This document shows, piece by piece, positions 57,430 to 64,000 of a stretch of DNA of 64,000 nucleotides (the first letter of the stretch is position 1; every line of letters begins with the position of its first letter). Location of the stretch: positions 1,865,501 through 1,929,500 of the forward strand of contig NC_009937.1 in assembly GCF_000010525.1 (NCBI RefSeq), written 5' to 3'. This DNA comes from Azorhizobium caulinodans ORS 571. Its GTDB lineage: Bacteria > Pseudomonadota > Alphaproteobacteria > Rhizobiales > Xanthobacteraceae. The notes beneath the pieces are model-generated. The model did not search any database and was not told the DNA's origin. It saw only the letters and a list, made by a program, of their open reading frames with translations. Position numbers and translations under genes: made by a program.

Positions 57430-58860
57430 ATGTCCTCCCTCCTGCCGCCTCTCGGCGCGGTCCTCCCGGAACTGCTCCTCGCGCTCTCCGCCGTGGTGCT
57501 GGTGCTGATCGGCGCCATCCAGGGTGAAAAGTCGGCCAATCTGGTGAACGGCCTCGCCATCGCGGCGCTGGTGGCCGCCGGGGTGCTCGTGATGCTCCAG
57601 CCGGCGGTGACCATCGCCGGCTTCAACGGTTCCATGCTGGTCGATCCCTTCGCCCGCTTCATGAAGGTGGTGGCGCTGCTCGGTGCGGCGGTCTCCCTCA
57701 TCATGTCGGTGGACTGGCTGAACCGCGCCCAGCAGGCGAAGTTCGAATATGCCGTCCTGGTCGTCCTTGCCTCGCTCGGCATCTGCATCCTGATCTCGGC
57801 CGGCGACCTCATCGCCCTCTATCTCGGCCTCGAGCTGATGAGCCTTTCGCTCTATGTGGTCGCCGCCATCAACCGCGACAGCGTGCGCTCCACGGAGGCG
57901 GGCCTGAAGTATTTCGTGCTGGGCGCCCTGTCCTCCGGCATGTTGCTCTACGGCGCCTCGCTCATCTACGGCTTCACCGGCACGGTGAACTTCGCCGGCA
58001 TTGCCAAGGTCGCCACCGCCCCGACCACGGGCCTCGTGTTCGGCATCGTCTTCCTGTTCGCCGGCCTGTGCTTCAAGGTCTCGGCCGTGCCGTTCCACAT
58101 GTGGACACCGGACGTGTACGAAGGCGCGCCCACCCCGGTCACCGCCTTCTTCGCCACCGCCCCGAAGGTTGCCGCCATGGCCGTTTTCGTCCGCGTGGCC
58201 GTCGAGGCGCTGCCGCACGTGACGCACTCCTGGCAGCAGATCGTCACCTTCGTCTCCATCGCCTCCATGGCGCTCGGCGCGTTCGCCGCCATCGGCCAGC
58301 GCAACATCAAGCGCCTTCTCGCCTATTCCTCCATCGGCCACATGGGCTTCGCGCTCGTGGGTTTGGCGGCGGGCACGGAGCAGGGCGTGACCGGCGTGCT
58401 GCTCTACATGGCCATCTATGTGGTGATGACGCTCGGCTCCTTCACCTGCGTGCTGGCTATGCGCCGCGACGGCCGCTCGGTGGAGACCATCGAGGATCTC
58501 GCCGGCCTGGCCCGCACCAAGCCGCTCATGGCGCTCGCGCTCGCCGCGCTCATGTTCTCGCTGGCGGGCATTCCGCCGCTGGCTGGATTCGTTGCAAAGT
58601 ACTATGTGTTTCTGGCGGCGATCCAGGCGGGGCTGTATGGTCTGGCCGTGATCGGTGTGGTGGCGTCGGTGGTCGGCGCCTACTACTATCTCCGTGTGGT
58701 CAAGATCATGTACTTTGACGAACCGGCCGAGGCGTTCGACGGCATGCCCGGCGAACTGAAGGCGGTGCTGGCCGTGTCCGGCCTGTTCACCACCTTCTTC
58801 TTCCTCGCCCCGACTCCTCTTATTGCGGCTGCGGGCGCTGCGGCGCGCGCGCTTTTCTGA
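57430..58860 (+). CDS. nuoN: NADH-quinone oxidoreductase subunit N
   Basis: Third antiporter-like subunit, 476 residues, with [40 protein letters not shown] and [20 protein letters not shown]. It ends the nuo genes; birA follows after three bases, so transcription probably continues. Confidence 0.96.
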   Translation: MSSLLPPLGAVLPELLLALSAVVLVLIGAIQGEKSANLVNGLAIAALVAAGVLVMLQPAVTIAGFNGSMLVDPFARFMKVVALLGAAVSLIMSVDWLNRAQQAKFEYAVLVVLASLGICILISAGDLIALYLGLELMSLSLYVVAAINRDSVRSTEAGLKYFVLGALSSGMLLYGASLIYGFTGTVNFAGIAKVATAPTTGLVFGIVFLFAGLCFKVSAVPFHMWTPDVYEGAPTPVTAFFATAPKVAAMAVFVRVAVEALPHVTHSWQQIVTFVSIASMALGAFAAIGQRNIKRLLAYSSIGHMGFALVGLAAGTEQGVTGVLLYMAIYVVMTLGSFTCVLAMRRDGRSVETIEDLAGLARTKPLMALALAALMFSLAGIPPLAGFVAKYYVFLAAIQAGLYGLAVIGVVASVVGAYYYLRVVKIMYFDEPAEAFDGMPGELKAVLAVSGLFTTFFFLAPTPLIAAAGAAARALF

Positions 58861-58863
58861 ACG

Positions 58864-59630
58864 ATGGCGGAACAAAGGTTTCAAAGCTCGACCATCCCCA
58901 TCATCCGCTTCACGGAGATCGGTTCGACCAATGCGGAGGGTCTGGCGCGCCTGAGCCGGGGCGAGGCCATGCCCGCCTGGCTGGTCGCGGACATCCAGAC
59001 CGCGGGACGGGGGCGGCGCGGCCCTGGACCAGCGAACTGGGCAACCTCTTCGCGACCCTCGTGCTCCCCAATCCTGCGCCGGTGGCCAACCTGGCGCAGC
59101 TCTGTTTTGTGGCCGGGCTCGCCCTACGCGACGCCGTGGTGGCAGCCGCGCCCCTGATCTCCATCGACGGCCTGCGGCTCAAGTGGCCCAACGACCTGAT
59201 GCTGGATGGCGGCAAGCTCGCCGGCATCCTGGTCGAGGGGGCCAATGACCGCTACGGCCGGCCGGCCGCGGTCATCGGCTTCGGCGTCAACTGCCTGCAC
59301 CATCCCGAGGGCCTGCCCTATCGGGCGACCAGCCTGGAGGAAGCGGGGGCGCCCACGGCGCCCGACCGGCTGCTGGAAGCGCTCGATCTTGCCATGACCG
59401 TCCGCCTCAACCAGTGGAACGGCGGCAACGGCTTTGCTTCCATCCGCACCGAATGGATGCGCTACGCCCTCGCCATCGGCGACACCATCACGGTGAAGAT
59501 CGGCGAGCGGGAAGTGACCGGCCGGTTCGAGAGTATCGATAATCGCGGCGCGATGATGTTGCGCCGCCGGGATGGCATCGCCGAAATCGTTACGGCGGGC
59601 GAGGTCTCCCTCACACCGAAAGTGGATTGA
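58864..59630 (+). pseudogene. birA: biotin-protein ligase birA, frameshifted
   Basis: The enzyme joins biotin to the carrier domain of acetyl-CoA carboxylase and related enzymes. The reading frame starts at 58864 (FTEIGSTNAEGLARL, then DIQTAGRGRRG) and breaks near 59021. A second frame continues WTSELGNLFATLVLPNP, GLRLKWPNDLMLDGGKLAGI and GFGVNC to the stop at 59630. Family members read GRGRRGRPW here; one more GGCC copy after base 59023 would restore that exactly. No N-terminal helix-turn-helix is present, so it is the short, non-regulatory type. Either the copy is broken or the assembly lost four bases; the latter seems likely since the gene is usually essential. Confidence 0.85.
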
Positions 59631-59638
59631 ACCATCTG

Positions 59639-61306
59639 ATGGCTGACAACAACGAGCTCGTCTTCGCGCCTCTCGGGGGGGTGGGCGAGATCGGCATGAA
59701 TCTCGGCCTCTACGGGATCGGACCGCGCAAGCAGCGCCAGTGGCTCATCGTCGATCTCGGCATGAGCTTCGCGGGCGAGGAGGCGCCGGGCGTCGATCTC
59801 GTCATGCCTGACATCCGTTTCCTGGAGAGCGTCAAGGATCGCATTGCCGGTCTCGTGCTGACCCATGGACACGAGGACCATGTGGGCGCCATGCTGGACC
59901 TGTGGCCCCGCATCGGCTGCCCGGTCTATACGACCCGCTTCACCGCCGCTTTGCTGGACGCCAAGCGCCTGCAGGAGCCCGGCGCGCCGAAGATCCCGAT
60001 CGAGGTGGTCCGCTCCGGCGGTCGGGCCCAGATCGGTCCCTTCGAGGTGGAGTTCGTGCCTGTCGCGCACTCCATCCCCGACAGCCACGCCCTCGCCATC
60101 CGCACCGCCGCCGGCCTCGTGCTGCACACCGGCGACTGGAAGCTCGACCCGACCCCCGTGGTGGGCCATGTGACGGACATTGCCCGCCTCCAGGCCCTCG
60201 GCGACGAGGGCGTGCGGGCGATGATCTGCGATTCCACCAACGCCATCCGCGACGGCGTCTCGCCATCCGAGGCGGACGTGGCGGCGACGCTGCGGGACGT
60301 GGTCGCCAAGGCGAAGTATCGCGTCGCCTTCACCACCTTCTCCTCCAACGTCGCCCGCGTGCGCGCCATCGCGGAAGCCGCCTATGCCAATGACCGCGAG
60401 GTGGTGGTGGTGGGCCGCGCCATGGAGCGCGTCATCGGGGTTGCCCGCGAGCAGGGCATGCTGGACGGCCTGCCGGCCTTCCGGGGTGCCGATGCCTTCG
60501 GCTTCCTGCCCCGCGACAAGGTGGTGGCCATCCTCACCGGCAGCCAGGGCGAGCCGCGCGCCGCGCTGAGCCGCATCGCCACCGACGACCATCCGGAGAT
60601 CGCCCTGTCCCATGGCGACCTCGTGGTCTTCTCCTCACGCACCATTCCCGGCAACGAGAAGGTGGTGAACACGGTCATCAACGGCCTCGTGAAGCGGGGC
60701 ATCAAGGTGATGACCGACAAGGACGGCCTCGTCCACGTCTCCGGCCATCCGCGGCGCGGCGAACTGGAGCAGATGTACAAGTGGGTGCGCCCGCAGGTTT
60801 CCGTGCCGGTGCATGGCGAGCCGCTGCATCTGACCGAGCATGCCGCGCTCGCCAAGGCGCTCGGCGTTCCGGAGGTGGTCTCCTGCGCCGACGGCCATGT
60901 GATCCGCCTCGCGCCCGGCCATGCCGAACGGGTGGAGGACGTGCCTTACGGGCGCCTCTACAAGGACGGCCGCCTGCTGATCCCCGACAGCGCTCGTACG
61001 ATTCCCGAGCGCCGGCGCCTCGCTTATGTGGGCATCGTCTCGGTGGCGCTCGCCGTGGACAATCGCGGCAACCTCGTGGGCGATCCCTCGGTGGAGATCA
61101 CCGGCATTCCCGAGCGGGGGGAGGGGGGCATCGATTTCCTCGACCTCATCCTCGATACGGTGGTGACCACCGCCGAGGGCCTGCCCAAGGCGCGGCGTCG
61201 CGATCCCGATGCCATGTCCGATTCCATCGAGCGGGCCGTGCGCGGGGCGGTCAATGGCGCGTGGGGCAAAAAGCCGGTTTGCCACGTCCATATCGTCGAG
61301 GTTTGA
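59639..61306 (+). CDS. rnj: ribonuclease J
   Basis: A 555-residue metallo-beta-lactamase/beta-CASP nuclease with 5'-exo and endo action on RNA, used in rRNA and mRNA processing. The zinc motif LTHGHEDHVG (His76, His78, Asp80, His81), LVLHTGDWKLDPTP, the beta-CASP part FTTFSSNVARVRAIA and VHVSGHPRRGEL are visible. Start at ATG 59639; a TTG at 59627 overlaps birA. It lies between birA and mce, the usual order in this bacterial group. Confidence 0.93.
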   Translation: MADNNELVFAPLGGVGEIGMNLGLYGIGPRKQRQWLIVDLGMSFAGEEAPGVDLVMPDIRFLESVKDRIAGLVLTHGHEDHVGAMLDLWPRIGCPVYTTRFTAALLDAKRLQEPGAPKIPIEVVRSGGRAQIGPFEVEFVPVAHSIPDSHALAIRTAAGLVLHTGDWKLDPTPVVGHVTDIARLQALGDEGVRAMICDSTNAIRDGVSPSEADVAATLRDVVAKAKYRVAFTTFSSNVARVRAIAEAAYANDREVVVVGRAMERVIGVAREQGMLDGLPAFRGADAFGFLPRDKVVAILTGSQGEPRAALSRIATDDHPEIALSHGDLVVFSSRTIPGNEKVVNTVINGLVKRGIKVMTDKDGLVHVSGHPRRGELEQMYKWVRPQVSVPVHGEPLHLTEHAALAKALGVPEVVSCADGHVIRLAPGHAERVEDVPYGRLYKDGRLLIPDSARTIPERRRLAYVGIVSVALAVDNRGNLVGDPSVEITGIPERGEGGIDFLDLILDTVVTTAEGLPKARRRDPDAMSDSIERAVRGAVNGAWGKKPVCHVHIVEV

Positions 61307-61363
61307 TAGGCCCCATAATGCGCGTGCGCCGTGCGGGCGCCGCCACTGTGGGGAGACATGGGC

Positions 61364-61768
61364 ATGATCGGACGCCTCAATCACGTGGCCATCGCGGTCA
61401 AGGACATCGCGGCGGCCTCGGCCCTCTATCGTGACACGATGGGGGCCGATGTCTCGGAGGCGGTGCCGCAGACCGAGCATGGCGTGACGACCGTCTTCAT
61501 CCATCTGCCCAACACCAAGATCGAGCTGCTGGAGCCGCTGGGTGCGGATTCGCCCATCGCCAAGTTCCTGGAGCGCAATCCGGACGGCGGCATCCACCAC
61601 ATCTGCTATGAGGTGGACGATATCCTCGCCGCCCGCGACCGGCTGAAGGCCACGGGCGCGCGGGTGCTGGGCACCGGGGAGCCGAAGATCGGTGCCCACG
61701 GCAAGCCGGTGCTGTTCCTGCATCCCAAGGACTTCAACGGCACGCTGGTCGAGCTGGAACAAGCCTGA
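61364..61768 (+). CDS. mce: methylmalonyl-CoA epimerase
   Basis: A 134-residue glyoxalase-fold enzyme that interconverts (2R)- and (2S)-methylmalonyl-CoA in propionate use. LNHVAIAVKDIAAASALYRD, TKIELLEPLG, GGIHHICYEVDDI and HPKDFNGTLVELEQ carry the metal His and Glu. ATG 61364 sits eight bases after GGAG; an ATG at 61358 is too near it. Confidence 0.93.
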   Translation: MIGRLNHVAIAVKDIAAASALYRDTMGADVSEAVPQTEHGVTTVFIHLPNTKIELLEPLGADSPIAKFLERNPDGGIHHICYEVDDILAARDRLKATGARVLGTGEPKIGAHGKPVLFLHPKDFNGTLVELEQA

Positions 61769-61780
61769 GGAGCGCCGGCG

Positions 61781-62056
61781 GTGAACATCGGCGCCATTCT
61801 CGCCATCTATTTCGTCGCCTGGTGGATCTGCCTGTTCGCGGTGCTGCCGTTCGGCGTGCGCAACCATGTGGAGGCGGGGTCCGCGCCCAAGCCGGGCACC
61901 GACCCCGGCGCGCCGGTGCGCCCGCTGCTGCTGCCGAAGATGGCGGCCACCAGCGTGATCGCGCTGATCGTCACTGCGGGCATCGTCTATCTCGCCACCA
62001 GCGGTGTGATCCGTCTGGAGGATCTGCCCATGCCCTTCGACAACAAGGGCTATTGA
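61781..62056 (+). CDS. DUF1467 family small membrane protein
   Basis: A 91-residue protein with two helices, the first IGAILAIYFVAWWICLFAVL and the second SVIALIVTAGIVYLATSGV. PFGVRNHVEAG and PGTDPGAPVRP between them are DUF1467 hallmarks. Starts at GTG. It has no known activity and lies between mce and proS throughout this bacterial group. Confidence 0.88.
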   Translation: MNIGAILAIYFVAWWICLFAVLPFGVRNHVEAGSAPKPGTDPGAPVRPLLLPKMAATSVIALIVTAGIVYLATSGVIRLEDLPMPFDNKGY

Positions 62057-62691
62057 GTCGGGCTTCGCGCTTTGACGTGGGCGGGCGAGAGCCTCTTGGG
62101 AGGGCTTCTTGGCATCGCCTCCAGAAGCGGGAGCAACAGCCGCCTTGATATTGGTCAGTTAGCCTGACCTACACTTTGCAATTCTGCGCAAAAAGAAAGG
62201 GCGAGACCGTATGTCTCGCCCTTTTGAAATTTGCACCTGTTTTCGGAAGATCGCGAGTGCCGTCGCGTCTTCCATGATGCTGCCGTTCCGAAATCGATTG
62301 CGCTCAAGGCGGCCATCGGTCGGCGTTTGATTTTATTAGTGATTCCTCCCGAGACCCGGACCCTCATCCTGTGCCTTGCGGCACCGGAACGGTCCCCTTT
62401 CTTGTGGCGATGTGAAACTAGAACAAGAATCGTGCGCTTGTCATCCTTGCGGCGCAATAGTTTATGTGCTGCGCCGCAACACGATGACGCAGTGTCACGT
62501 CTGATCTTGAACAGGGCGTGCGTTTTGCTTGCATGCCATCGATCCTGCCGGGGCACCGTTTTGCGGCCTCGCGATCACCGCAATCGGCCCGCAAGAGAGC
62601 GACCGGCCGTCTCGGGCTTGTGTTTTGCGGGGCCTTCCGCTTTCTGTCACCGGCACGTTTCTTTCAAACGCCAAACCCTCAGAGTCTGCCG
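62057..62691. other. 635-bp gap between the DUF1467 gene and proS
   Basis: Apart from the terminator listed separately I see no gene or structured RNA. A small hairpin GGTCAG/CTGACC lies at 62153-62169. From about 62226 to 62520 the DNA is less GC-rich than its neighbours and open frames on both strands lack likeness to proteins. The proS promoter should be here. Confidence 0.4.
62196..62225. terminator. Rho-independent terminator closing the nuo-birA-rnj-mce run
   Basis: AAAGGGCGAGAC (62196-62207) and its exact complement GTCTCGCCCTTT (62213-62224) enclose a five-base loop. A and T runs flank it, so it can act in both directions. Confidence 0.9.
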
Positions 62692-64000
62692 ATGCGCCTG
62701 TCCCGCTACTTCCTGCCCATTCTCCGCGAGGTTCCGAAGGAAGCGGACATCGTCTCGCACCGCCTCATGCTGCGCGCCGGCATGATCCGGCAGGAGAGCG
62801 CCGGCATCTATGCCTGGCTGCCGCTGGGCCTGCGCGTGCTGAACAAGATCTGCAACATCATCCGCGAGGAGCAGAATCGGACCGGCGCGGTCGAACTGCT
62901 GATGCCCACCATCCAGTCCGCGGACCTGTGGCGCGAGAGCGGCCGCTATGACGACTATGGCAAGGAGATGCTGCGCATCAAGGACCGGCACGAGCGCGAC
63001 ATGCTGTTCGGGCCGACCAACGAGGAGATGATCACCGAGATCGTCCGCGGCTCCATCAAGTCCTACAAGAGCCTGCCGCTGAACCTCTACCACATCCAGT
63101 GGAAGTTCCGGGACGAGGTGCGCCCGCGCTTCGGCGTCTACCGCTCGCGTGAATTCCTGATGAAGGACGCCTATTCCTTCGATCTGGACGCGGAGGGCGC
63201 CAAGCACTCCTACAACAAGATGTTCGTCGCCTATCTGCGCACCTTCGCGCGCATGGGCCTCAAAGCCATCCCCATGGTGGCCGACACCGGCCCCATCGGC
63301 GGCAACCTCTCGCACGAATTCATCATTCTCGCCTCCACCGGCGAGAGCGAGGTGTTCTGCCATGGCGACTATCTGGAGATGGCGCCCCCGCCCGCGGACG
63401 TGAATTTCGATGACGCGGCGGCCATCCAGCAGGTGGTGAACGACTGGACCACCCTCTATGCCGCCACCGAGGAGAAGCACGACGCCGCCACCTTCGCGGC
63501 GATTCCCGCGGAGCGCCAGATGGCGGCGCGGGGTATCGAAGTCGGTCACATCTTCTATTTCGGCACCAAGTACAGCGCGCCCTTCAACGCCAAGGTGCTG
63601 GGGCCGGACGGCGCCGAGCATCTCATCCACATGGGCTCCTACGGCATCGGCCCGTCCCGTCTCGTGGCCGCCATGATCGAGGCGTCCCATGACGACGCGG
63701 GAATCATCTGGCCCGACGCGGTCGCGCCGTTCCAGGTGGGCATCCTCAATCTGAAGGTGGGCGACAGCGCCGTGGATGCGGCCTGCGCCGATCTTTACGC
63801 GAAACTAACCGCTGCTGGCGTCGACGTACTGTACGACGACACGGACGAGCGGGCCGGCTCGAAGTTCGCGACCGCGGACCTGATCGGCCTGCCCTGGCAG
63901 ATCCTGGTGGGGCCGAAGAGCCTCGCCGACGGCAAGGTGGAACTGAAGCGGCGTGTGGACGGCTCGCGCGAGCTGGTCACGCCCGCCGAGGCATTCGAGA
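62692..64000 (+). CDS. proS: prolyl-tRNA synthetase, short type, cut by window edge
   Basis: Charges tRNA-Pro with proline. About 436 residues are present, and short alphaproteobacterial ProS enzymes are only slightly longer, so nearly all is here. Class II motif 2 is [17 protein letters not shown] with [10 protein letters not shown], and motif 3 is [18 protein letters not shown]. The editing insert found in E. coli ProS between these motifs is missing, as normal for this type. The anticodon domain begins near [11 protein letters not shown] and runs off the edge. Confidence 0.95.
   Translation, partial: MRLSRYFLPILREVPKEADIVSHRLMLRAGMIRQESAGIYAWLPLGLRVLNKICNIIREEQNRTGAVELLMPTIQSADLWRESGRYDDYGKEMLRIKDRHERDMLFGPTNEEMITEIVRGSIKSYKSLPLNLYHIQWKFRDEVRPRFGVYRSREFLMKDAYSFDLDAEGAKHSYNKMFVAYLRTFARMGLKAIPMVADTGPIGGNLSHEFIILASTGESEVFCHGDYLEMAPPPADVNFDDAAAIQQVVNDWTTLYAATEEKHDAATFAAIPAERQMAARGIEVGHIFYFGTKYSAPFNAKVLGPDGAEHLIHMGSYGIGPSRLVAAMIEASHDDAGIIWPDAVAPFQVGILNLKVGDSAVDAACADLYAKLTAAGVDVLYDDTDERAGSKFATADLIGLPWQILVGPKSLADGKVELKRRVDGSRELVTPAEAFE

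Noticed and set aside
55831-58884. Minus-strand frame of 1017 codons opposite nuoM and nuoN
   Set aside because: Same artefact; His/Glu/Arg/Gly-rich text with no domain.
62155-62556. Minus-strand frame of 133 codons before proS
   Set aside because: Passes through a strong terminator hairpin and has no domain or start signal.

Overview
The window is high-GC chromosomal DNA of an alphaproteobacterium. It most resembles a member of Hyphomicrobiales (Rhizobiales), perhaps Xanthobacteraceae. The reasons are a 14-gene nuo operon followed by birA, RNase J, methylmalonyl-CoA epimerase, a DUF1467 protein and a short-type ProS; a CckA cell-cycle kinase; and a DksA with most zinc-finger cysteines missing. 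The genus is inference. No rRNA, tRNA or CRISPR array was found.

Layout. 1-2060: the start of a TonB-receptor-like gene running off the left edge, dusA, and beside it a broken integrase start. 2262-7743: a GH17-like/DUF4114 protein, then a PuuE-like deacetylase and a GntR regulator transcribed divergently, and a lone ABC solute-binding protein. Near-identical TTGTNGACAA palindromes link the regulator region to the binding protein. 8019-17948: a TolB-like/TPR regulator, a cluster of four genes with overlapping stops and starts (HlyD, a double ABC-2 permease, HlyD, MscS with a cyclic-nucleotide-type domain), and a P-type ATPase.

18089-28472: the most interesting part. A near-consensus sigma-54 promoter precedes eleven tightly packed or overlapping genes: HAD phosphatase, class III aminotransferase, arginase-fold enzyme, half-size DMT protein, alpha/beta hydrolase, FemAB/GNAT-like acyltransferase, second half-size DMT protein, DUF2147 protein, sensor kinase, NtrC-type sigma-54 activator and MipA/OmpV porin-like protein. 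I read it as a self-regulated pathway that makes, exports or attaches a small amine at the envelope. The product is unknown.

28515-42954 is mostly housekeeping and signalling: a flavin 2-hydroxyacid dehydrogenase, mazG, trmO, ycjX/ycjF, a phosphohistidine-type phosphatase, a FAD oxidoreductase, a second MipA, dksA, a FliO-like protein with a very long Pro/Ala tail, and cckA. 43530-58860 is the complex I operon. It carries two extra genes: a small exported protein between nuoD and nuoE, and a pentapeptide-repeat protein between nuoF and nuoG. birA follows with a frameshift that a 4-base GGCC repeat loss would explain. Then come RNase J, mce, a DUF1467 gene, a strong terminator and proS, which runs off the right edge.
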